Origin: CAWFQB01 sp965277875
GTDB lineage: Bacteria > Armatimonadota > Chthonomonadetes > Chthonomonadales > Chthonomonadaceae
DNA: 64,000 nucleotides
Assembly: GCA_965277875.1 (NCBI GenBank)
Contig: CBDIDV010000002.1
Span: 4,836,001-4,900,000, forward strand
Direction: 5' to 3'
The position numbers and the translations under genes are program-made. Of the stretch, positions 31,870 through 39,791 are shown in pieces. The number at the start of each line of letters is the position of its first letter. The first letter of the stretch is position 1. The notes beneath the pieces were generated by a model that saw only the letters and a list, made by a program, of their open reading frames with translations, had not been told where the DNA came from and did no database searches.

Positions 31870-34551
31870 GTGACCGAAGAAGAGAAGCGACTAAGGCAGT
31901 CGGGCGAGCATAGTGTAGACTGGAAAAAGTGGGGGCCGTATCTGGCGGATCGGGCGTGGGGAACCGTGCGCGAGGATTACAGCCCGGACGGCAGCGCGTG
32001 GGACTATTTCCCGCACGACCATGCCCGCTCGAAAGCTTACAGATGGAACGAGGACGGTCTGCTGGGTATCTGCGAACGACGGCAGTATCTGTGCTTCGCG
32101 CTGGGCCTGTGGAACGGTCACGACGCCATACTGAAGGAACGTTTGTTCGGTCTGACCGGGCCGCAGGGCAATCACGGCGAGGATGTCAAGGAATACTATT
32201 TTTATCTGGACAGCACGCCCACGCACAGCTACATGAAGGCGCTGTACAAGTACCCTCACGCCGCGTACCCCTATGGCGACCTGATCGAAGAAAACGCGCG
32301 CCGGGGCAGGCAGCAGCCGGAATACGAACTGATTGATACAGGCGTCTTTAAGGACAGCCGCTACTTTGACGTGCTGATAGAATACGCCAAAGTGGACTGC
32401 GACGACATACAGATACTGATTTCCGTGACCAACAGGGGACCTGAGTCCGCCGCCCTGGACGTGCTGCCCACCCTGTGGTTTCGCAATACGTGGGCGTGGG
32501 GCGAGCATACGCCGCGCCCTAATATCGGCGTCATTCCGCCCGACAGCAGCATCCTTGCGGACGGCATGGCCCTGCTGCGCGCCGATCATGCGCTTGCGGG
32601 AACCTACTACCTTGCCTGCCAGGACAATACGAAATACGGCCCGCGCCCCGACCTCTTGTTTTGCGACAACGAGACCAATGCCGCGCGCCTGTACGGGCCG
32701 AATGCCGCAAACGCCGCTGCTTACGTCAAGGACGGCATCAACGATTATGTCACGCAGGGTAAAGCCGAGGCCATCAACCCCGCGCAGACCGGAACAAAGG
32801 CGTCCGCCCGCTACCATCTGGACATCGCGGCAGGCGAAACGCAGACCCTGCGCCTGCGCCTGATGAACGATGCGGGTACGGTCAATCCGCTGGGCGGCGG
32901 TTTCGAGACCCTCTTCGACACGCGCAGGACGGAAGCGGACGCGTTCTTCGCCACGCTCGCGCCGCCGGAAATCTCCGAGGATGCGCGGCGCGTCCAGCGG
33001 CAGGCGCTGGCCGGCCTGCTGTGGAGCAAGCAGTATTACCATTACAACGTGCGGACGTGGCTGGACGGCGATCCGGGCTTTCCCCCCCCGCCGCCTTCGC
33101 GCAAGCACGGGCGCAATGCCGACTGGCGGCATCTGGACAATGCGGACGTGTTTTCCATGCCCGACGCGTGGGAGTACCCCTGGTATGCGGGCTGGGATCT
33201 GGCCTTCCACTGCGTCACGTTCGCCATCATGGACCCGGCGTTTGCCAAGCGTCAGCTTATTTTGCTGTGCCGCGAGTGGTACATGCACCCGAACGGGCAA
33301 ATTCCCGCGTATGAGTGGGCGTTCGGGGACGTGAACCCGCCCGTTCACGCCTGGGCCGCCCTGCGTGTGTTCCGCATTGACCGGCGCGTGACCGGCAATC
33401 CCGATTACGCGTTCCTGGAGCGCGTCTTTCACAAGCTGCTTATCAACTTTACGTGGTGGATCAACCGCAAAGACCCGGACGGGCATAACGTGTTTCAGGG
33501 CGGCTTTCTGGGCCTGGACAACATCGGCGTGTTCGACCGCAGCGCGCCCCTGCCCAACGGCGAAAGATTGGAACAGTCGGACGGCACGGCCTGGATGGGG
33601 ATGTTCTGCCTGAACATGCTCGCTATCGCCATCGAACTGGCCCGCAACGATGCCGTGTATGAAGATGTGGCGACCAAGTTCTTCGAGCATTACATGTATA
33701 TCGCGGGCGCGCTCAACAACATCGCGGGCGAGGGCGTCGGACTTTGGGACGAGGAAGACCAGTTCTTTTACGACGTGCTGCGCCTTCCCGACTCGCAGGC
33801 CATTCGGCTGAAGGTGCGCTCGTTTGTGGGCCTGATACCCCTGTTCGCCGTCGAGACCATCGAGCAGAGCGATCTGGATCGCTTCCCCGGCTTTGCCGAC
33901 CGCATGAACTGGTTCCTCAAAAACCGGCCCGATCTGGCCGATCTGGTATCGCATATGGACGAGACAGGGCAGCGCGACCGGCGTTTATTGTCCCTTGTCC
34001 GCAGTCACCGTATGCGCGCCCTGCTCAACCGCGCCCTCGACCCAAACGAGTTTTTGAGCGACAACGGCCTGCGCAGCCTGAGCAAGTTCCACAAAGATCA
34101 CCCGTATGTGCTGAACATTGACGGGCAGACGCGCATCGCGGATTACGAGCCGGGGGAAAGCACGTCGGGGCTGTTTGGCGGCAACAGCAACTGGCGCGGC
34201 CCGGTCTGGTTCCCGACCAACTATCTGCTGATCGAGTCTTTGCAAAAATTCCATTTCTACTACGGCGACGAGTACAAGGTGGAATGCCCGACGGGATCGG
34301 GGCAGATGCTCACGCTGTGGCAGATCGCCGAGGAACTCTCGCGGCGTTTGACGCATCTCTTTTTGCACCGACCCGACGGCACACGCCCGGTCTTCGGCAC
34401 AAACGCGGCCTTTAACGCCGATCCTGACTGGCGCGATTACATCCCGTTCCACGAGTATTTCCACGGCGACACGGGCGCGGGCCTGGGAGCGAGCCACCAG
34501 ACCGGCTGGACGGCCCTCGTCGCCAAACTCATCCAGCAGAACGGCGAGTAA
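31870..34551 (+). CDS. GH63-type (MGH1-like) glucosidase
   Basis: 893 residues from the GTG at 31870, with GGAG six bases upstream; a TTG four codons earlier is less likely. It matches bacterial proteins of the mannosyl-oligosaccharide glucosidase family (GH63, (alpha/alpha)6 barrel). Visible parts: WGPYLADRAWGTVREDYS near the N-terminus, EYYFYLDSTPTHSYMK, the barrel segment DAWEYPWYAGWDLAFHC with the likely catalytic Asp, QIPAYEWAFGDVNPPVHAWA with the likely Glu, FLGLDNIGVFDRS, and GNSNWRGPVWFPTNYLLIE. No signal peptide, so it is cytoplasmic. It probably acts on glucosylglycerate, mannosylglycerate or oligosaccharides, as shown for some bacterial homologues; the precise substrate is inference. 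Confidence 0.9.
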   Translation: MTEEEKRLRQSGEHSVDWKKWGPYLADRAWGTVREDYSPDGSAWDYFPHDHARSKAYRWNEDGLLGICERRQYLCFALGLWNGHDAILKERLFGLTGPQGNHGEDVKEYYFYLDSTPTHSYMKALYKYPHAAYPYGDLIEENARRGRQQPEYELIDTGVFKDSRYFDVLIEYAKVDCDDIQILISVTNRGPESAALDVLPTLWFRNTWAWGEHTPRPNIGVIPPDSSILADGMALLRADHALAGTYYLACQDNTKYGPRPDLLFCDNETNAARLYGPNAANAAAYVKDGINDYVTQGKAEAINPAQTGTKASARYHLDIAAGETQTLRLRLMNDAGTVNPLGGGFETLFDTRRTEADAFFATLAPPEISEDARRVQRQALAGLLWSKQYYHYNVRTWLDGDPGFPPPPPSRKHGRNADWRHLDNADVFSMPDAWEYPWYAGWDLAFHCVTFAIMDPAFAKRQLILLCREWYMHPNGQIPAYEWAFGDVNPPVHAWAALRVFRIDRRVTGNPDYAFLERVFHKLLINFTWWINRKDPDGHNVFQGGFLGLDNIGVFDRSAPLPNGERLEQSDGTAWMGMFCLNMLAIAIELARNDAVYEDVATKFFEHYMYIAGALNNIAGEGVGLWDEEDQFFYDVLRLPDSQAIRLKVRSFVGLIPLFAVETIEQSDLDRFPGFADRMNWFLKNRPDLADLVSHMDETGQRDRRLLSLVRSHRMRALLNRALDPNEFLSDNGLRSLSKFHKDHPYVLNIDGQTRIADYEPGESTSGLFGGNSNWRGPVWFPTNYLLIESLQKFHFYYGDEYKVECPTGSGQMLTLWQIAEELSRRLTHLFLHRPDGTRPVFGTNAAFNADPDWRDYIPFHEYFHGDTGAGLGASHQTGWTALVAKLIQQNGE

Positions 34552-34589
34552 TCCGCTCACGGCGCTGTGACAAGGCAGGGGACAAGGAA

Positions 34590-34667
34590 GTGCGGCGAGC
34601 GGTATCGGCGGAAGCGGAGTTGGAGCGCCTGCGTCAGAAACTCGACGCCCTGCGGCGACAAAACTGA
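34590..34667 (+). pseudogene. Possible remnant of a Uma2-type C-terminus
   Basis: An open frame reading VRRAVSAEAELERLRQKLDA and five further residues ends at a TGA at 34665-34667. Uma2 proteins of this kind often end in such an Ala/Glu/Leu-rich helix. The frame has no start with a ribosome site. It may be chance. Confidence 0.2.
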
Positions 34668-34705
34668 CCGCGTGACACGCCTTTCAGGAATTTGGAACAG
34701 GCATA

Positions 34706-36349
34706 TCAGCGCGCGGGAACGGCCCAGAGCTTTACGGCGGCGTCATTGTAAGTGGTCGCCAGGGTTTTGCCGTCCGCTGTCCACGCTATGCGGTCAATGG
34801 TTTTACCATGCTCCACGGCGAGCGGGCCGATCTGCTTCCATGTCTGCGTATCCCACAGCAACACGGCGGAATTTCTGCCCGCTCCCTCTTCGCTCGTGTC
34901 CGTGTCTACAACGGCCAGCGTTCTGCCATCGGGCGCAAAGGCCAGGCTGCGAACAGGCCCAGTCGTGCCGGACAGCGAATGCAGCAGCCTGCCGGTCTGT
35001 GTGTCCCAGATGCGCGTCACGGTCGGGGCGTTCTCGCCGGTTCCCAGATCTGATACCAGTCCGATGGAAAGCCCCCAGGTGCGGGTATCGCCTGCAGCGA
35101 GCAGTTTGCCGTCAGGGGAGAAGGCGAGGGGCAGTGCGCCGGCATAACCGCTTGGTTCTTCGTCCTCGTGCAGTGTGAGTTTTTCCTTCCACGAAGTCGT
35201 GTCCCACAGGCGCGCGGCGTTGTACGTGCCGGTCGCCAGCGTCCTGCCGTCCGGCGCGAAAATCACCTGTGCTGCCCCCCGTTCCTCCAGTTCGCGCACC
35301 ATTTTTCCCGTTTCGACATCCCACACGCGCACCGGCTCGCTCGCGCCCTGCGAATAGCCTGCCGTCACCAGAGTACGGCCATCCGGCGACAGGGCGAGGG
35401 CTTCAATCCTCTGCGATTTGGTGTCTAAATTCCGCACCGCTTTTCCCGTCGCCATGTCCCATACTTGAACGCCGCCGCTTGCGCCACTCGCGAGACGGCT
35501 GCCGTCGTGGGAAAACGACAGCGACTGCCTCCACCCCGGCTGATTACGCAGACTGTAGATCGGCTGCAAGGCGGCGGTATCCCAGACCGTAACACTGCCG
35601 TCGCTTCCCGCCACGGCGAGGCGCGGCTGTGTAGGGGAGGCGACGAGTTCGCTCACTCTGCCCTGCGCGTCCATCCGCGCGTCGAAGGCGCGGGGCGGGA
35701 CGGCGGAAGCGGCCCGGATTGCGCCCCCGCCCGGATCATGGAAGTTGTACAGCGCATCCATCACAAGCAAGCTGGAATCCGGCGTCTTCCCATCCGGCTT
35801 GAACAGCCTAAACGTGCCGGTCATCCGGCGCGTCTGTCCGTCCGGCGCGATGTACCAGCGCATCACGACGCGCGCCAGGGCCGGAAGCGTCTGCCGCAAA
35901 ACGAGAACCGGGGGCGGCGGATCGAGCATTTCCACGACGCGGCACGGTACGCCGCTGAGGATTTCGGGAGGGAGTGTCTTCATACGCAGCCCACCCTCGG
36001 CGCGGGGCGGGCGCGTGACATAAGGGTCGAAATACGCGCACAGATCCGTGCAGGTTCCTGTGGGAAATAGATAGCTCAACTGATTGACACTGCCGCTCTG
36101 GAACTGCGCCAGGCCCGACGCGAGTCTGCCTTGCAGCGCTCGCCCCCGCAGTGTGTACGTCTCGTTTTTGTACCTGCACACGATGTCGAACAAGGCCACA
36201 TCCGGCCATGCGACTTCCGGGTTGACCTGCTGCGCCCGGACGCGCGGGACATGTCCTGCCGACAGCAGGCCGGCCAGCATCATGCCGCATACCGCCCGCT
36301 GAGAAATACGATGCGAAATATGAAATAAAACATGCCGGGACACGCGCAT
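34706..36349 (-). CDS. Exported LolA-like/WD40 protein (third WD40 gene of the operon)
   Basis: 547 residues from the ATG at 36349. AGGAGG (36356-36361) overlaps the stop codon of the gene upstream, leaving 10 bases between the two genes, so translation is probably coupled. A signal peptide (to about residue 40, ends VRAQQ) is followed by a domain of about 180 residues that shares LSGVPCRVVEM and MRWYIAPDGQTRRMTG with the LolA/DUF2092-like domains of its paralogues. From about 240 there are about seven WD40 blades with SFSHDGSRLASG, ALSPDGRTLVTAG, VRVWDVETGK and AFAPDGRTLAVVD. It is the last gene of a four-gene unit. Function unknown; a periplasmic scaffold or sensor is possible. Confidence 0.78.
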   Translation of the reverse strand: MRVSRHVLFHISHRISQRAVCGMMLAGLLSAGHVPRVRAQQVNPEVAWPDVALFDIVCRYKNETYTLRGRALQGRLASGLAQFQSGSVNQLSYLFPTGTCTDLCAYFDPYVTRPPRAEGGLRMKTLPPEILSGVPCRVVEMLDPPPPVLVLRQTLPALARVVMRWYIAPDGQTRRMTGTFRLFKPDGKTPDSSLLVMDALYNFHDPGGGAIRAASAVPPRAFDARMDAQGRVSELVASPTQPRLAVAGSDGSVTVWDTAALQPIYSLRNQPGWRQSLSFSHDGSRLASGASGGVQVWDMATGKAVRNLDTKSQRIEALALSPDGRTLVTAGYSQGASEPVRVWDVETGKMVRELEERGAAQVIFAPDGRTLATGTYNAARLWDTTSWKEKLTLHEDEEPSGYAGALPLAFSPDGKLLAAGDTRTWGLSIGLVSDLGTGENAPTVTRIWDTQTGRLLHSLSGTTGPVRSLAFAPDGRTLAVVDTDTSEEGAGRNSAVLLWDTQTWKQIGPLAVEHGKTIDRIAWTADGKTLATTYNDAAVKLWAVPAR

Positions 36350-36359
36350 TCGATTCCTC

Positions 36360-38102
36360 CTACCGCCCCGGCACGGCATAGATGAAAACGCCTTTGCCGT
36401 AGATGGAGACCGCGATGATTTTGCCGTCGGGGGCGATGTTTATGGAACTCGAAAAATCGGGAAACGCGACGATGGGCAGGCGACCGGAACCGATGACCTG
36501 CCATGTGGCCGTGTCCCAGACGGTCACGTCCGGGTGAAAAGTAGGACTGTCGCCGCGTGAGTCGCTGGCCGCCGCAATCAGCGTTTTGTTGTCGTCCGAG
36601 AATCGCAGCGTCATCGTGGCCTCCGTGCCGCCGGTCAGTGTGTGCGCCAGTGCGCCGCTTTCGCCGCTGAAAACAACGGTGCTGCCATGATACTCGCTTA
36701 TCGCGATCCACCTGCCGTCAGGAGAGTACACGGGCATTGAGGGCATACTAAGCCTCACTTCCTCTGTATGCAGCAGCTTCCAATCCACGGTGTCCCACAG
36801 CTTAAACGTATATTTCTCGCTGAGTTGGTTTTTATCGTCGGGATGGAGGCTGACAGTCACAAGCCGCCTGCCGTCGGGCGAAAAGGCAAAACGACCGGCA
36901 TCTGCGACGGGGGGAGAGGGCAGCGCCTTCCCTGTGTCGGCGTCCCACAGATGCAGCGTGCCGGGGCCGTCCTGACCTGCTTGCGTCGGGTACGCCAGCC
37001 GCCTGCCGTCGGGCGTGAAGGCCAGCCATACATCCCTGTTCACGTCGGGCAGCGCGAACAATTTGCGGCCCGTAACAGCGTCCCATAGCGTTACCGGCTG
37101 TCTGTTTCCGGACGTTGCCAGCCGCCTGCCGTCAGGAGAAAACACAAGCTGCATGACCTCCGGCGGCGCGTCCAGCGTCGCCAGGGTCGTGCCGGAGGCG
37201 ATGTCTATGATCTCCAGGGTGTTATCGGTGAAGGCCACGGCCACGCGTTTGCCGTCCGGGGCCAGGGCGACGCGCCACGAAACGCGAGGCGCTCCCGGCT
37301 TCGGGCTGGAAAACGCCAGGTGATGCAGGGCCGGCGGCAGATTGACAGGGGGCGGCTTCGACTGTATTTTGCGGTAGCCGGTCACGACGATGTCTACATC
37401 ATGCGCGTCATTGTGCGCGTCATTATGCGCGTCATCGCGCGCGTCGGTTTTGGTCGGCGGCAGGACGCCATCGCGCAGCGTGACTTCGGGCCTTGTGGCG
37501 GGCCTGCCGGTTTTGAGATCCAGGGAGAGGCCGGACACAGGAAATGAGGACGTACCCAGCGTGGTGCGCGCGCGATGGATCAGGCCGTCGCCGCCCACGT
37601 ACAATGCAAAGGTTAGTCCGCGCTGTTTAAGTTCCACGACATCATAAGTTTCGCCCTCGATGGTTTTGCGGCCCAGATAGCGGGTCGCCAAAGGGGCCGC
37701 TATCAGGGGATCGAACAGGCTGAACATGCTCTGGGGTAAAAGCCCGCCGCCGCGCAGCCTGATACCACCGTTTGTAATCGTCGCCTGGTACTGCTCCACG
37801 GTATCGCCCTTCGCCTCGTGGAGCGTGACCGTGTACTCGCCCATCAGCGGGGCCAGGGCGCGGGCGGTCACACTCACCTGCCTGAGCAGGGCGTCGCCTT
37901 TTTCGTCGGCGCGGACGGGACCTGGCAGCGCCCCGGTCGCCAGAGCGCCCGCTGCCAGTACACATCGGCGTATGTTTGCCGCGCGTTCCGGGTACAGGAA
38001 ACGTACCCGTCTGCCCGCCAGGTGCGTTGTCGGGCGTCGTATCGGACGCGATACTTTCGAGGCATTCAGGTCGTGCCATCGTGACTGTCGCGCAAATCGC
38101 AT
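36360..38102 (-). CDS. Exported LolA-like/WD40 protein (second WD40 gene)
   Basis: 580 residues, GGAGG before the ATG at 38102. The N-terminus is unusually long and basic before the signal helix (residues 45-66, ends PVRADEK). The LolA-like domain (about 70-200) has GEYTVTLHEAKGD, GRKTIEGETYDVVEL (143-158 region) and ALYVGGDGLIHRAR. A linker with tandem DAHN repeats (about residues 220-234) leads to a WD40 propeller from about 275 (VALAPDGKRVAVAF, LWDAVTGRKL, FSPDGRRLATSG). Part of the basic N-terminus is encoded by a hairpin repeat found elsewhere between genes (37987-38007), so the true start could be later. Between the HEAT-like gene (30 bases upstream) and the third WD40 gene. Confidence 0.78.
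   Translation of the reverse strand: MRFARQSRWHDLNASKVSRPIRRPTTHLAGRRVRFLYPERAANIRRCVLAAGALATGALPGPVRADEKGDALLRQVSVTARALAPLMGEYTVTLHEAKGDTVEQYQATITNGGIRLRGGGLLPQSMFSLFDPLIAAPLATRYLGRKTIEGETYDVVELKQRGLTFALYVGGDGLIHRARTTLGTSSFPVSGLSLDLKTGRPATRPEVTLRDGVLPPTKTDARDDAHNDAHNDAHDVDIVVTGYRKIQSKPPPVNLPPALHHLAFSSPKPGAPRVSWRVALAPDGKRVAVAFTDNTLEIIDIASGTTLATLDAPPEVMQLVFSPDGRRLATSGNRQPVTLWDAVTGRKLFALPDVNRDVWLAFTPDGRRLAYPTQAGQDGPGTLHLWDADTGKALPSPPVADAGRFAFSPDGRRLVTVSLHPDDKNQLSEKYTFKLWDTVDWKLLHTEEVRLSMPSMPVYSPDGRWIAISEYHGSTVVFSGESGALAHTLTGGTEATMTLRFSDDNKTLIAAASDSRGDSPTFHPDVTVWDTATWQVIGSGRLPIVAFPDFSSSINIAPDGKIIAVSIYGKGVFIYAVPGR
37401..37448. repeat. 12-bp minisatellite inside the second WD40 gene
   Basis: Four consecutive 12-base units related to ATGCGCGTCATT (37401-37412, 37413-37424, 37425-37436, 37437-37448). 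They encode DAHN repeats in the linker between the LolA-like and WD40 domains. In-frame length variation would change only the linker. Confidence 0.7.
37987..38007. repeat. CGGGTAC hairpin within a coding region
   Basis: CGGGTAC-N7-GTACCCG, the same core and loop size as the intergenic hairpin at 28507-28531, lies in the codons for the basic N-terminus of the second WD40 protein. Confidence 0.5.
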
Positions 38103-38132
38103 GTGCTTTCCTCCGCCTTTAGCTGCTCTTTG

Positions 38133-39728
38133 TTACGCTTCGTTCTGGCCTGCGCTGGCGCGCAGAAGCTGCTGCGGGGCGTCCTCGGTGTTCGCCATCG
38201 CGCCGCGCAACAGCAGGTCGGAGGGCGCGTCGTTTTGGGACGAGGCGCGCAGCAGCATCGCGCTCGCGCCCTGATTGCGGGCGCTCATCGTGAGCAGGGG
38301 CAGGGTGTCCTGGGCAAGCTGCTTGATGCGCTTCTGGTTGTTCGTGTACGCGTGGGCCTTTTCCAGACGCTCCACGACCGGAATGGCGGCTTCATCCCCC
38401 ACCTGCTGCAAGGCCTTCAAAATGGCTTCGAGCAGCCCATAATGGGAATGCGCGTTCCGCATCCGCAGCATACCGTACAGGCTTGCCCTCTGCTTGGCGT
38501 TGAGCAGATTGCCGTCGGACGCGTTCAGGGTGGGCAGCAGGCGGACAAGGCCGGTCGCCGCCACAAACTGAATGCTCGCGTCGGGCCAGTCCAGCGCTTC
38601 CGCCAATGGCCCCACAGCCCGGAGGTCGTTGGTCTCAGACAGGGCGCGGGCCGCTTCGGTCTGTTTGCTGGACAGCGAGAAACGGTGCAGTTGCGTGGCG
38701 AGCAGGCACAAAGACAGCCACATCACGCCCATCTTCCAACCGCCATGCGTGGCAAAGGTCAGCCACGTCATGTAGGCCGTGTACGGCACAATGAACACCC
38801 ACGAGGCGAGCAGAAAACCCAGCCGCATACCGGGGCTGCTGTGTTTGCGCCGCTCCTCGCGCAGTCGTTCCAGTTGCGAATCCACATTGGCGATGACGGC
38901 CTGCGACGTGGCCGACAGGGCGGGCGGCGCGTACAGTTCGCCGGTTTGCAGACCCTGCATTTGCTGCGCTGCCTCTGTACGGGCGTTGTATTCCTCCTGA
39001 AGCCTGCGCTCCAATAGAGGCAGGGCCTGCCGCGCCGTTTCGCGCACCTGCTGCTGCGGCGCACTCCAGGCCCATGCGCCGGTCAGCCGCTCCACATGCG
39101 CTATGGCCTCGGCGTCGCCCACGTTTACCCAGGCGGCCAGGATCGCTTTGTTCAGGTCGGCGTCGCGTCTGCGGTTGCGGGTCAGTTTGTGGTTCAGGTA
39201 GGCGCGCTGCTGCGCGTTGAGCAGAACGGCGTCGCCCGCGCGCAGATGCGGCAGCAGGTGCGTGAGCAGGGATTGCGCCACGCCACGCACACGGGAGTTG
39301 GGCGAATGGAGCGCCTGCGCGAGCGGCCCGACCCACCTCAGATCCAGCGGGGCCATGTTCAGCGCGGCCTGCGCGTGTTCCCCGGCCTGGCGCGCGCCAT
39401 AGATCTTCACGCCTGCCGTCAGGCTTAGACCCCAGGCCAGCGCCTGCCACCACTCTCCCATCATCAGCGTAATCAAGAGGGGCAGGGCGGACAGGGGGGC
39501 GAGCAGAGACCACGCGCCATTTGCGCGGGACGGGGTACGCACCAGAAGCGACAGCCGCTGCCAGATGTCGGCGCTCGCCGCGTCCAGCGCGGCAGGCGAA
39601 CGGGGGTCGCCCTGTGCCGCGAGTGCAGCGTTCGCGTCGAACGGGGCCGGTACGCCCCCCTGCGGCGCGGCTAAATCGGCAGGCGGCGAAACGCGCAGCA
39701 AATGCGGGTCTGTCTCTTTCCAGTCCAT
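38133..39728 (-). CDS. HEAT-like membrane protein with internal duplication and triple LLR tail
   Basis: 531 residues. Two homologous halves: residues 129-240 and 369-480 align (RWVGPLAQALHSPNSRVRGV with AVGPLAEALDWPDASIQFVA, NAQQRAYLNHKL with NAKQRASLYGML, VNVGDAEAIAHVERL with QQVGDEAAIPVVERL). Each is preceded by two membrane segments (about 75-106 and 303-345). The halves are HEAT-like helical repeats probably facing the cytoplasm. The C-terminus has LLR motifs at 492, 506 and 521. It lies between WD40 genes, 63 bases after the first and 30 before the second, on the same strand. I do not recognise a named family. A paralogue without the duplication is at 28552-29943. Confidence 0.75.
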   Translation of the reverse strand: MDWKETDPHLLRVSPPADLAAPQGGVPAPFDANAALAAQGDPRSPAALDAASADIWQRLSLLVRTPSRANGAWSLLAPLSALPLLITLMMGEWWQALAWGLSLTAGVKIYGARQAGEHAQAALNMAPLDLRWVGPLAQALHSPNSRVRGVAQSLLTHLLPHLRAGDAVLLNAQQRAYLNHKLTRNRRRDADLNKAILAAWVNVGDAEAIAHVERLTGAWAWSAPQQQVRETARQALPLLERRLQEEYNARTEAAQQMQGLQTGELYAPPALSATSQAVIANVDSQLERLREERRKHSSPGMRLGFLLASWVFIVPYTAYMTWLTFATHGGWKMGVMWLSLCLLATQLHRFSLSSKQTEAARALSETNDLRAVGPLAEALDWPDASIQFVAATGLVRLLPTLNASDGNLLNAKQRASLYGMLRMRNAHSHYGLLEAILKALQQVGDEAAIPVVERLEKAHAYTNNQKRIKQLAQDTLPLLTMSARNQGASAMLLRASSQNDAPSDLLLRGAMANTEDAPQQLLRASAGQNEA

Positions 39729-39755
39729 GATGGCGTGATTTCCTCTTTAACTACA

Positions 39756-39788
39756 TTTTCACTGTATTTTCACTGTATTTTTACTGTA
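39756..39788. repeat. Three tandem 11-bp repeats between operon genes
   Basis: TTTTCACTGTA at 39756-39766 and 39767-39777 and TTTTTACTGTA at 39778-39788, between the first WD40 gene and the HEAT-like gene. Confidence 0.65.
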
Positions 39789-39791
39789 TCG

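Noticed and set aside
31891..33954. A 687-codon minus-strand frame
   Set aside because: Antisense to the GH63 gene; an artefact of codon composition.
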